A DNA stretch of 64,000 nt. Source: CAYWXK01 sp964462515 (lineage in GTDB: Bacteria > Planctomycetota > Phycisphaerae > Sedimentisphaerales > Anaerobacaceae). The notes below the pieces were generated by a model that ran no database searches, was not told the origin of the DNA, and was given only the letters and a program-made list of their open reading frames with translations. Shown one piece after another: positions 6,786 through 15,482 of this stretch. Made by a program: the position numbers and the translations under genes. The number at the start of each line of letters is the position of its first letter. The stretch's first letter is position 1. The stretch is from positions 1 to 64,000 of the forward strand of contig CAYWXK010000007.1 of assembly GCA_964462515.1 (NCBI GenBank), in the 5' to 3' direction.

Positions 6786-9782
6786 ATGAAAAATTTACAG
6801 ATGTCTAAGCGCCTCTTAATTGCTGTCCTAACAATTATTTGTCCTTGTAGTCTTGCATTTGGTGCCGGCGAAAATACTCTTGCCAGCCAGGCGGAGCTTG
6901 TAGGCAGCAAGATATTTCTAAAAGATGGCTGGCTGGTAAAGTCTTCAGCCCTGGTGAAAGAAGACGGGGACATTGTCTCCACCGATAATTTTGCGCCTGA
7001 AAGCTGGTATAAGACCGCAGTTCCCTCAACGGTATTGAACGCCCTTATCAAAAACGGCGTCTATCCTGATATGCGCGTGGGATTGAATAGTTTCTTAATA
7101 CCGGATTCCTCTGACGAATTCAACGAGAGACACGATTTGGCCAAATATAGTTACCTTCCTGACAAACGAAATCCCTGGAAAGACCCATACTGGTATCGAA
7201 CTGAATTTATACTGCCGAAAATTGGCAAGAAGCATATCTGGCTGAACTTCAAGGCCATAAATTACCGGGCGGATGTGTGGCTTAATGGCAACAAAATCGC
7301 CGACCGCGAGAATATGACAGGAGCTTTTCAACGATTCAGATTCGATGTTATCAACCTTGCTAAAGAAGGGAAAAACGTCCTGGCGGCAAAGATATATCCC
7401 GTGGACCATCCCGGCACACCTGACACACAACTGGATGTCTTCGGCCGGGACCGCGGTTATCACAAAGAGATTATGAAGGATGTCACTGAGGTAATGTCGA
7501 TTGGTTATGATTGTATGCCTACCGTCCCCGACCGAAATATGGGAATCTGGCAGGATGTCTATATTGATTTCACAGGCCCGGTGGACATCAAAAATCCTTT
7601 TATCACCACAGACCTGGAGCTTCCGAAAACAGATAAAGCCACACTTACAATTTCCGTAGAGCTGGCCAATGTATCACAGACCGAACAAAGAGGAGTTCTT
7701 AAAGGCCACATATCCGAGTCGGGCCTTGCTTTTGAACAAAAAGTTCATTTAAAATCCGGCGAAACAAAAATAGTAACCTTCGACCCGCCGCCTGTCCTGC
7801 ACAACCCCCAATTGTGGTGGCCGGTCAATTACGGCCCTCAGAACTTATACAAACTTACCCTCACTTTCGAATTCGATGGCGAAATATCCGATAAGGAAGA
7901 AGTAAAATATGGCGTGCGTGAGATAACCAGACAGCTTTATGAATATAAAGATGGGCACGGACTTCGGCTGCATATAAATGGCCAGAAGATATTTTGCAGA
8001 GGCGGATACATCCAGCCGGAGGTCCTCTTTGACTGGGATAAAAATAGAATGGAAACCGAAATCCGCTATTTCACCCAGGCAAATCTAAACCTGATTTACT
8101 TTGAGGACATCCCGAACCCGCCGGATGAATTTCTCGACGCCTGCGACAAATACGGGCTTTTATTCGGCAACTGCTTCTACGGCTGTTACTGGATGCAGCC
8201 AAACTCAGGTTTCCCTGAAGATTTGGACCTGCTGGCGCGATGCACCATCGACATCATAAAACGATACAGAAATCATCCAGCTATATGGCTGTATATGGCG
8301 ATGAATGAAGGCGACACGCGCGAAGACGTCTATGAAATGTGGCGTAAGAACATCATCGACCTCGACGGCACACGTCTCTGGATTCCCTCCGGCACCTTCC
8401 CGGATGAAAGGAAAAACATCCCTGAATGGTTCAAAAAAGACCTGCCTGCGGGGATGACCGATTGGGGTGCAACATATACCTGGAAGGAACCTGCCGATTA
8501 CTATCATTTCGTTCGTAACGACAGGAAATGGATGTTTATGATAGAGAGCGGCTCAGCTTCGCTGCCCCCTGTTGATAGTCTCGCCCGGTTCATACCCGAT
8601 TTGGAAAAACCATCGGGGGATGCTCCTTTCCCTCTGGACAAAACCTGGGCACACCACGGGGCAAATCACTACTACAAAGATTACGACCAAGCGATTCGCC
8701 GACTGTTGGGTGAGCCTCAGAATTTGGCTGATTACTGCCGTAAGGGACATCTGGTTACCGCAGACCAGCATAGAGCGATGTTTGAGGCAGTGAATCACCG
8801 AATGTGGGATATTACAAGCGGATTTACCCAATGGAAAATCAACGCCTGCTGGCCGAGTGTGCAATGGCAGATATTCGACTGGCACTTAAAACCAATGGTC
8901 AGCTACTACTACATCAAAAAGGCCTGCGAGCCGCTACATATCCAGTTGGGGCTGCTTGAGCCGACTGTGACAGTTGTTAATAACCACCTTGAGCCAAAAA
9001 GAAATCTACAGGTAAGTGCAAGAGTTTATGATTTTGATATGAAGGAGCGATGGAATAAAACTACAAAAATAGATATAGAGGCGAATACATATAAAGACAT
9101 TTTCACTATTTCGGATATTCCAGAGCTAAAACCTGTATATTTTGTCAAGCTCCAACTAAAAGACAGCGATGGCAAACTGGTATCTGACAATTTTTATTGG
9201 TTTTCAGCCGATGGTCCTACTGACCTTAGAGAATTAGCAAATCTTCCTTTGGTCAAATTGAACGTATCGTACGAAGTAGAAAAGGAGGACAAGGAAAGTA
9301 TTATTCACGTCAAGGTCGAGAATCCGACCGATAGACTTGCATTTTTTATTCATCTTGTTGCAACCAAAGGCCGGTATGGCGAAGAGATACTGCCGATTTT
9401 CTGGGAAGATAACTACTTCAGTTTGCTGCCCGGGGAATCAAAAGAGGTCAGTGCAACCTTTGCCGTAAATTATTTAGGCAGTGTAACACCATTTGTAGAG
9501 GTTGGCGGCTGGAATATAGAAAGCGACTTTGAATGCACAAAGCTGGAATTCCCCACAGCACAATTAAAAGCTGATGAGCCTTTTACCATAACAGCGACCA
9601 TCGCCAATACCTTTATCGATGGCAGCATAGTTCCCCTTTATGTTGACAAAAAAATAGTCGATTCAAAATTAGTCTGGACGAGGGCAGGTGATGCCCGAAA
9701 AGTAGATTTTACCCTTTGTTGCAAACCCGGCTGGCACGAACTCCTGGTCGGCGACAAAACTACCTCGATTTCCGTGGACTAA
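6786..9782 (+). CDS. Secreted glycoside hydrolase family 2 enzyme (exo-beta-glucosaminidase/mannosidase-like)
   Basis: The roughly 998-aa exported protein has a signal peptide (LLIAVLTIICPCSLAFGA). A galactose-binding-like N-terminal domain follows (DPYWYRTEFILP, KAINYRADVWLNGNKI), then Ig-like beta-sandwiches, a TIM barrel and C-terminal sandwich domains. In the barrel, WLYMAMNEGD supplies the GH2 acid/base pair Asn-Glu (Glu at about 508), and WMFMIESGSAS supplies the likely nucleophile Glu (about 587). The domain order resembles exo-beta-D-glucosaminidases (CsxA-type), but substrate cannot be fixed from sequence. Starts at 6786 or 6801 are both possible; neither has a good ribosome-binding site. 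It is convergent with trmB. Confidence 0.88.
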   Translation: MKNLQMSKRLLIAVLTIICPCSLAFGAGENTLASQAELVGSKIFLKDGWLVKSSALVKEDGDIVSTDNFAPESWYKTAVPSTVLNALIKNGVYPDMRVGLNSFLIPDSSDEFNERHDLAKYSYLPDKRNPWKDPYWYRTEFILPKIGKKHIWLNFKAINYRADVWLNGNKIADRENMTGAFQRFRFDVINLAKEGKNVLAAKIYPVDHPGTPDTQLDVFGRDRGYHKEIMKDVTEVMSIGYDCMPTVPDRNMGIWQDVYIDFTGPVDIKNPFITTDLELPKTDKATLTISVELANVSQTEQRGVLKGHISESGLAFEQKVHLKSGETKIVTFDPPPVLHNPQLWWPVNYGPQNLYKLTLTFEFDGEISDKEEVKYGVREITRQLYEYKDGHGLRLHINGQKIFCRGGYIQPEVLFDWDKNRMETEIRYFTQANLNLIYFEDIPNPPDEFLDACDKYGLLFGNCFYGCYWMQPNSGFPEDLDLLARCTIDIIKRYRNHPAIWLYMAMNEGDTREDVYEMWRKNIIDLDGTRLWIPSGTFPDERKNIPEWFKKDLPAGMTDWGATYTWKEPADYYHFVRNDRKWMFMIESGSASLPPVDSLARFIPDLEKPSGDAPFPLDKTWAHHGANHYYKDYDQAIRRLLGEPQNLADYCRKGHLVTADQHRAMFEAVNHRMWDITSGFTQWKINACWPSVQWQIFDWHLKPMVSYYYIKKACEPLHIQLGLLEPTVTVVNNHLEPKRNLQVSARVYDFDMKERWNKTTKIDIEANTYKDIFTISDIPELKPVYFVKLQLKDSDGKLVSDNFYWFSADGPTDLRELANLPLVKLNVSYEVEKEDKESIIHVKVENPTDRLAFFIHLVATKGRYGEEILPIFWEDNYFSLLPGESKEVSATFAVNYLGSVTPFVEVGGWNIESDFECTKLEFPTAQLKADEPFTITATIANTFIDGSIVPLYVDKKIVDSKLVWTRAGDARKVDFTLCCKPGWHELLVGDKTTSISVD

Positions 9783-10018
9783 AAAACCACCTTTTTCTTT
9801 CAGTAAAGTTCGCCTTAAAAGTTCCTTAGATTTCTAACCACAGAACTTGTCCTGAGCGACCTGTGGTGAGCAAAGCCGAACCAAGCCGAAAGAGCCGAAG
9901 GATTTCACTGATTATAATCTTTCTTTGTTGATACCTTACTCTCATTTAATCTGCGTTAATCTGTGTAATCCGTGGTTATTTTTTTCTTTTTTAATTTTGT
10001 GCCTTTGTGCCTTCGTGG
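9783..10018. repeat. Convergent intergenic region built of filler repeats
   Basis: The gap between the GH2 gene and trmB holds CTGAGCGACCTGTGG and GAGCAAAGCCGAA fragments, an ATCTGCGTTAATCTGTGTAA segment, and the GTGCCTTTGTGCCTTCGTGG element ending at about 10018. The last recurs near 22275-22300, 22850-22910 and 44640-44730. No gene or clear intrinsic terminator is seen. Confidence 0.6.
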
Positions 10019-10639
10019 CTATTTCTTTTTTACAGCGAGGGTGTAAATCGGCCTGTTTTCCTTTAGGTATTTTCGCTCGAAGTTTGTGCCGAGCCATTCG
10101 CCTTTGTCCGCCCCGGCGGCAGGGAGAAATTCAATTCTTTCGAGTCCGTCACTCTGAGCGGTTATCAATTCCTTTATCTTCTGAAAATAATCCAAATGGT
10201 CAGTGGCGATTCGTAGCTCGCCGCCGGTCTTCGAGACACGAATAATCTGCGATAGATTTGCTGGCGTGAAAAACCTTCTTTTCTGGTGGCGTCTTTTTGG
10301 CCAGGGGTCGGGGAAATAAACGTGGAAACATTCCACAGAGTTGTCGGGGACAAGATTTAACAGGCCGGCAGCATCGGCTCGGGTTATCCGCACATTTGTC
10401 AGTCCCCATCGTCCGATGCGGTCAACGGCGTAGCGATAATATCTGCTTGCCCATTCTATGCCTAAGAAATTGACCTGCGGCTGGGCCCTTGCCTGGTTGA
10501 GTAGAAAAGCCGCCTTGCCGCAGCCAATCTCGATATGGACCGGGCCGGAACGTCCGAAAATCCGCTCAAAGTCGATTTTTCCCTCCAATTCCTCAATTTT
10601 CAGAGCAACTGCAGGATATTCTTTTAAGACACGTGACAT
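10019..10639 (-). CDS. trmB: tRNA (guanine-N7)-methyltransferase TrmB
   Basis: TrmB uses S-adenosylmethionine to form m7G46 in the variable loop of tRNAs. The 206-aa sequence has the SAM-binding loop VHIEIGCGKAAFLLNQA at about 35-51, the acidic strand FLGIEWASRYYRYA, RADAAGLL, and the family signature YFPDPWPKRRHQKRRFF at about 108-124. Another conserved segment is LRIATDHLDYF. Length is normal for the family. It is a single gene on the minus strand, convergent with the GH2 gene, and its stop codon abuts a dispersed repeat. Confidence 0.96.
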   Translation of the reverse strand: MSRVLKEYPAVALKIEELEGKIDFERIFGRSGPVHIEIGCGKAAFLLNQARAQPQVNFLGIEWASRYYRYAVDRIGRWGLTNVRITRADAAGLLNLVPDNSVECFHVYFPDPWPKRRHQKRRFFTPANLSQIIRVSKTGGELRIATDHLDYFQKIKELITAQSDGLERIEFLPAAGADKGEWLGTNFERKYLKENRPIYTLAVKKK

Positions 10640-10925
10640 CGGTTAAAGCCCGTCCAAAACACAAGGTTAATCCACCCCGCCGGAATTTATTAGCGGGTCC
10701 GGTCCGCCGGATGGAGCGATAAATTACCCATATTATACAAAAAATGTCACCATTGCGAAGATAGAATTTGCATTCCGTCCGTCCGAAAATTAAAGTGGAG
10801 ATGGACAGTGTTCGATAAAAAGAATGAACTGTTTTCTTGTCGGTGCGTATTCCTTATAGGACGAAATGCACTGACTGAATAACGCTCTGTAGCAGAATCC
10901 TGATAAAATCGGGAAGGATATGAAA

Positions 10926-11663
10926 ATGATCCTACAGTTGGTCAGAGCAAGGCGCAGGCAAATCTTGATTGACATCAATACTCAAAAGGATTTTCTTCTT
11001 GCTTCCGGCAAGGACTGCATCAGAAACCACAGGAGGGTCCTGGCACACATCCGCCGCGTTATGGCCTGGGCCAGAAGCAGAAAGATTCCTGTTGTTTCCA
11101 TCGCTGATGTCTATCCTTACAACGGCAATGGCGAGAACTCTTTCGAGTGTTGCATCGACGGCACCGAAGGACAAAAAAAGGTGAACTACACCCTGCTGGC
11201 CAACAGGATAAGTTTTCCAGCCGACGGCAGCACCGATTTGCCGAGAGATATGCTGCGCCGCTATAAACAGGTCATCCTCCACAAACGCTGCGCTGACCCG
11301 TTTGATGAACCGCGAATCGACAGACTCCTCAGCGAATTGCATGCCAGCGAATTTATCCTCATAGGGGCCGGTCTTGAGAGTTCTATCAAAGAAACAGCGT
11401 TGGGATTACTTCAGCGAGGCAAAAAAGTCACCGTCGTAATCGATGCTGTCGGCTCGCACCATAAAAGAGAGGCGAGGATGGCACTTCGTAAGATGGAGGC
11501 TAAAGGAGCACGGCTAATTGACACAAGAAGGCTCGCTGGCAGGTCACATCTAAGGTCGGTCGGCACCTGCTCCTGCTCAAGGTGCCGGGGATTCAATCGC
11601 AAAACTCCGGTCCCACCCCAAACAGACCTGCTCTGGCAGGCCGAAGGCACAGTCAACCCTTAA
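10926..11663 (+). CDS. Isochorismatase-fold cysteine hydrolase family protein with Ser in place of the catalytic Cys
   Basis: The 245-aa product shows the isochorismatase-like fold: ILIDINTQKDFLL near the N-terminus (catalytic Asp), a central strand with Lys (VILHKRCADPFDE), and the segment GAGLESSIKETALGLLQRGK. In active members the last segment reads G-x-x-T/E-x-C-V-x-x-T-A; here the cysteine position is serine. The enzyme may be inactive, may use Ser, or may bind rather than hydrolyse its ligand. A Cys-rich C-terminal tail (CSCSRCRGF) is an addition to the usual domain. ATG at 10926 is preferred because GGAAGG lies 8 bp upstream. No operon partner. Confidence 0.75.
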   Translation: MILQLVRARRRQILIDINTQKDFLLASGKDCIRNHRRVLAHIRRVMAWARSRKIPVVSIADVYPYNGNGENSFECCIDGTEGQKKVNYTLLANRISFPADGSTDLPRDMLRRYKQVILHKRCADPFDEPRIDRLLSELHASEFILIGAGLESSIKETALGLLQRGKKVTVVIDAVGSHHKREARMALRKMEAKGARLIDTRRLAGRSHLRSVGTCSCSRCRGFNRKTPVPPQTDLLWQAEGTVNP

Positions 11664-11680
11664 CAATCCTTTCTCGCTCA

Positions 11681-11731
11681 CCACAGATGCTGCATTTCAG
11701 TGTGCCTTCCAATATCCATCTTGAAAAATAA
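11681..11731 (+). pseudogene. 3'-end remnant of a serine-hydrolase gene paralogous to the downstream one
   Basis: Sixteen codons ending in TAA read PQMLHFSVPSNIHLEK, nearly the same as PQMPHFNVPSYIRLEK at the C-terminus of the intact serine hydrolase (stop at 13416). DNA similarity continues past both stops for about 90 bp (to about 11820 here and 13500 there). The rest of this copy is absent, so the fragment is the scar of a deleted tandem duplicate. It begins 17 bp after the isochorismatase-like stop codon. Confidence 0.85.
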
Positions 11732-11874
11732 AAGTGCGGGTATTTATCAACAAAAGCTGGAAAGCCACCGCATACTTTATATATAATTGAGCTTTGAACA
11801 GTAATGAGCCGATTCTACGGGTCGAAAATTGCTGAAACAAATTATTTGCACTATGTATTCACAAGAGAAATAGA

Positions 11875-13416
11875 ATGAACAAGCCTCGTCTGAAGACTAT
11901 TATCGTTTTGTTGATTGTGTTGGCCTTCATTGGCCTTGCCATTATTTACAAGTGCGCCTGTGGAAAAAGCGACCATTTATTCCAGAAGGCGCGCAGCAAC
12001 ATAGAACAATATGTTCAGGAGGCCAACATCCCCTCAATCTCTGTTGCTGTTGCACAAAACGGGAAAATTATCTGGGAGGAATCCTTTGGCTGGTCAAACG
12101 TGGAGGAAAAAATCAAGGCCACGCCTCATACAATGTATCATCTGGGTTCTTTGGGAAAGGTCTATACCGCCACGGCGATTATGCTCCTCAAGGAGCGCGG
12201 ACTCATCGACCTTGACAAGCCGGCAAATGAATATTTAGGTAAATTAAAAATAGAGGCATACGAAGGCGATGCAAACGATGCGACTATACGTCGGATTCTT
12301 AATCATACCTCCGGTCTGCCGTGGATGTGGACTCACTTGTACGAAAATGAGCTCGACCAGCGACCTTCTTGGGATGAGGTGATTAGTCATTACGGAAAAA
12401 TTGTATCTCCTCCTGGAGATAGATTCATCTATTCCAATTTAGGATTCGGCATCCTTGGAAACATCATCGAGCGCATTTCCGGCAAATCCTACGATGAGTT
12501 TATGAAGAGCGAGGTGTTCAGTCCTTTAGCTTTGACCAGGACAATGGTCGATACAGGCCTGCGCGATGAAGAGGACATTGCCGAAAAATATACGCATCAA
12601 GGTCGAGTTCCTTACTTCGACATGATTTGCAAGGGTGGCGGGACGGTCTTCGCCAGTGTCCACGACCTGGTCAGCTTCGGTATGTTCCATCTGAAAAACC
12701 ATCTTGTGAATCAGAAACCGGTTCTGAGCGACACATCCATAGACCAGATGCAATCCGCAGCCAAATCAAGGTCTCCCCAATCATCTTATAGAATCGGCTG
12801 GCACATCTCTGAGCGGTTTGGATATCACATCGTCGAACACGGTGGGCATGTCTTAGGTGCAAAGGCCGAACTGAGACTTATACCGTCTAAAAATATCGCC
12901 ATTGCAGTCCTCAGCAATGGTGACGATGCTGATACTTCCAGGATACACGACTGGATATTTTCTGAGCTTCTCACTCGCTATAGATTTTTTTCCTTCCTGC
13001 GGAATCTCTTTTCCATCAGGGGACGGATAGGTCAGAAAACTTTTTCCCCGCCGTCGTTTCTCATTGGTACGTGGAGCGGCGAAATCGTAACCTATGAAAA
13101 AAAACATCCTGTCCAGATTACAATAGAAGCTAATGGCAACGCGCGGATGAAATACGTTGAGAAGGACAATCCTGATAATACAGGTGTAGCACCACTGAAA
13201 GGAACATCGCTGGCTTTCAACAATGGCATCTTTACGGCCAGCTTCCCGATAGGGATACCCACATCATTCACAAAACGGTATCCCCATACGGCTTACATAG
13301 AAGCAAAGCTTCGCGGAAAAATACTCAGCGGATATATTTCTGCACAGGCATGGGAACCACAAATGCCGCATTTCAATGTGCCTTCCTATATCCGCCTTGA
13401 AAAGATGAAGAGATAA
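11875..13416 (+). CDS. Membrane-anchored serine hydrolase of the class C beta-lactamase / D,D-peptidase family
   Basis: The 513-aa protein has an N-terminal membrane anchor or signal segment (IIVLLIVLAFIGLAIIY) and then the beta-lactamase/transpeptidase-like fold. Active-site motifs are S92-L-G-K95 (nucleophile and general base), Y186-S-N188, and HGGH at 322-325 in place of K-T-G, as in the esterase/peptidase branch. From about 385 on, an extra C-terminal beta domain (FLIGTWSGEIVTYEKK onward) is present. Likely substrates are D-amino-acid peptides or esters in the periplasm; a true antibiotic resistance role is not implied. The tail of a second copy lies just upstream, showing past tandem duplication. 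Confidence 0.88.
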   Translation: MNKPRLKTIIVLLIVLAFIGLAIIYKCACGKSDHLFQKARSNIEQYVQEANIPSISVAVAQNGKIIWEESFGWSNVEEKIKATPHTMYHLGSLGKVYTATAIMLLKERGLIDLDKPANEYLGKLKIEAYEGDANDATIRRILNHTSGLPWMWTHLYENELDQRPSWDEVISHYGKIVSPPGDRFIYSNLGFGILGNIIERISGKSYDEFMKSEVFSPLALTRTMVDTGLRDEEDIAEKYTHQGRVPYFDMICKGGGTVFASVHDLVSFGMFHLKNHLVNQKPVLSDTSIDQMQSAAKSRSPQSSYRIGWHISERFGYHIVEHGGHVLGAKAELRLIPSKNIAIAVLSNGDDADTSRIHDWIFSELLTRYRFFSFLRNLFSIRGRIGQKTFSPPSFLIGTWSGEIVTYEKKHPVQITIEANGNARMKYVEKDNPDNTGVAPLKGTSLAFNNGIFTASFPIGIPTSFTKRYPHTAYIEAKLRGKILSGYISAQAWEPQMPHFNVPSYIRLEKMKR

Positions 13417-13783
13417 AATAAAGTACGTGAATCTATCGACAAAAGCTGCAAAGCAACGGCCTACTTTATGTATAATTAAGCCTTAAACGACGTTGAGCCG
13501 GTTATAAAATTCGCCCTTATTCAGCGGCCCTGCTTCCAATGCAATGCTGTTCCATATTTTCTGGAGTAAAGCCCGAAACAATCCTGCATTGCGTCCGTCA
13601 GCCGCTTTTTATCTTAAAGACCCGCCCTTTACCGACAATTATTTTTACGATTTCTGGATGTGAATATTATGCTCTCAGTTATTGTATTTCAAAAAAATTT
13701 GAATACCATTGAGAATTGATAGGCGTAGAAGAGTTTGGGAACGATAACAGGATTTTTTGTATATGTATTTTAGAGGGCTGAAA
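13417..13783. other. Gene-free region; first 90 bp match the remnant upstream of the serine hydrolase
   Basis: The segment 13430-13500 (ACAAAAGCTGCAAAGC, CTACTTTATGTATAATTAAG) is a diverged copy of 11745-11815. The remaining 280 bp show no ORF, tRNA or clear hairpin. GAGGG precedes the ATG of the next gene by 6-8 bp. Confidence 0.6.
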
Positions 13784-15202
13784 ATGAACCTGCGGGTGTT
13801 CCTTGCAGTGACAGCAATCGCTGTTGTTTTATGCGTTTGCCTGATTATTCTGAATGTGAAAACCGGCAAGAAAGCATCGTATGCCGCGTTTGAATTGCAG
13901 CAGCGTGCGAAGGCGATGGCCGAACTCAAGGGGCAAATTCATAAAACACAGTTGGAAAGAAATTTAGCAAATCAGAAGGTCGATGAGTTGGAACAGAAAG
14001 TCTCAGGGCTGGTGAAGCAGCGAAACGCAGACCGTTCACTTATCGAAGCCTTGTGGAATATGCTCTTGAGGAATACCCGCTCCAAAGAAAGGCAAGTTCC
14101 CGGGGAACAAAATACCGTCAAGCGAAATCAAGATAATGGGTCCAGCTATAACAAAGAAAAGCAGTCTGTCAAATATGATATCGGCAAGTTAAGAGAGTTA
14201 ATAGAATCGGGCGGAAGTATAGAGAACGCAATCAGACAGATTGTGACCTCTGATACGCTATCCGCTACTCTACAGGAGCACAATGAGGAACCATCCTATT
14301 GGGTTGCCGCTGCATCCCTGGAACCAAACAACCAGACAGCGCTCACATACCTTGAGGAGGCTGCCAGTCTATACCCGGAGTCGGTGGTTGCGCTATCATC
14401 ATTAGTGGAGGCCCAAATAACGCAAGGACAGACTGGTGAATCAACTCTGGCCTGCATTGACAGGATTAGAACGCTCGACCCAACAAATGCCCTTGCGGAT
14501 TGTTATGCTGCATACTGTCAGTTTGCAAATGGAGATGTTAAAGGAGCCTTGAAGTCGCTATCCCAGGCCGGCACAAAGGACAGATTTGCTGATGACAGGA
14601 TAGAGTTGCTTATGGCGCGATATGACTATTTCTTGAACGCGGGTGTTTCTGATGCGGCTGCAATTGGACTATCCGCCTTTGATTTACCTCTGTCACATAT
14701 GAGCATGCTCCGTGATATGGGACGATATTCAATAGAACAGGCGAGTGCTTTATCTGCAGCTGGACAATACGAAGACGCCTTGCAGCTTGTAAAGGACGTC
14801 TCTAATGTCGGCAGCAGTCTTTCTTCTTCGGGACGATTCATCGTCTACGACCGTGTGGGTATGGCGCTGCAGAAGTCGGCCTTCGAGGAACAGAAACGAA
14901 TCTATGAGGCGATTGGAAATGTTCGTCAAGCTCAGGAGATTGGTTTACAATTACAGGCCATTGAGGAACGCTCTGCCGCGATTGACGTGATGGTGAAGGC
15001 CTTTGGAGGAGTTCAGCAAAGCATGACTGAACAGGATATTGCCGATTATGTAAACGGGACAATGTTAAACGGAGAGTTCTCGACGCTGCAGAATATTCCA
15101 GAGATAGCAAACGCATTGGCCAAAGCACGCAGCGAGCAGCAAAGTCCGCTCCCTCAGATTAGTCCTCCCAATAAAGTTGATGCCGACCCATGCCTTCCAT
15201 AG
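13784..15202 (+). CDS. Membrane-anchored coiled-coil/TPR-like protein of unknown function
   Basis: The 472-aa product starts with a single N-terminal transmembrane segment (LRVFLAVTAIAVVLCVCLIIL). A coiled coil follows at about 35-85 (MAELKGQIHKTQLERNLANQKVDELEQKV), then a polar linker and a helical region (about 150-440) with TPR-like helix pairs (WVAAASLEPNNQTALTYLEEAASLYPESVVAL). The ATG at 13784 is preferred to one at 13757, as GAGGG lies just upstream and the membrane segment starts there. The product is probably held on the outer face of the inner membrane. No catalytic motif and no recognised family. It is followed by repeats, then the FAD/apiosidase-like fusion gene. Confidence 0.65.
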   Translation: MNLRVFLAVTAIAVVLCVCLIILNVKTGKKASYAAFELQQRAKAMAELKGQIHKTQLERNLANQKVDELEQKVSGLVKQRNADRSLIEALWNMLLRNTRSKERQVPGEQNTVKRNQDNGSSYNKEKQSVKYDIGKLRELIESGGSIENAIRQIVTSDTLSATLQEHNEEPSYWVAAASLEPNNQTALTYLEEAASLYPESVVALSSLVEAQITQGQTGESTLACIDRIRTLDPTNALADCYAAYCQFANGDVKGALKSLSQAGTKDRFADDRIELLMARYDYFLNAGVSDAAAIGLSAFDLPLSHMSMLRDMGRYSIEQASALSAAGQYEDALQLVKDVSNVGSSLSSSGRFIVYDRVGMALQKSAFEEQKRIYEAIGNVRQAQEIGLQLQAIEERSAAIDVMVKAFGGVQQSMTEQDIADYVNGTMLNGEFSTLQNIPEIANALAKARSEQQSPLPQISPPNKVDADPCLP

Positions 15203-15482
15203 GGCGCAATCCTTTGAAAAACGAATCTTAAATTTGAGTATTTGAGATTTTGAATTTACAATCGTGGAAGCTGACGAACAGTCTATTTTTGTCATTGCGA
15301 GGGAGCGACTTGCCCTCCGTAGCATTAGCGAAGGAGGGAGCGACCGAAGTAATGACACAAAAACGCTATTTTGACGAGCGTAATGGTTACGAAACGTTGA
15401 TTGATTGTTATGCCTGTTCTGTAAACTCCGTTAGAAAGGAACTTTCTAACGGAACGGGGCTTTCTAACGGAGTAAAAGATTT
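15203..15482. repeat. Repeat-rich intergenic region with triple CCGTTAGAAAG-family arms
   Basis: The region carries a GTCATTGCGAGGGAGCGAC ... GAAGTAATGACAC hairpin (about 15292-15358) enclosing CCCTCCGTAGCATTAGCG. A CCGTTAGAAAG-family cluster follows, with arms at 15426-15438, 15442-15452 and 15460-15472. The last arm ends in GGAG 10 bp before the ATG at 15483, so the repeat appears to supply the ribosome-binding site of the downstream gene. Confidence 0.7.
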
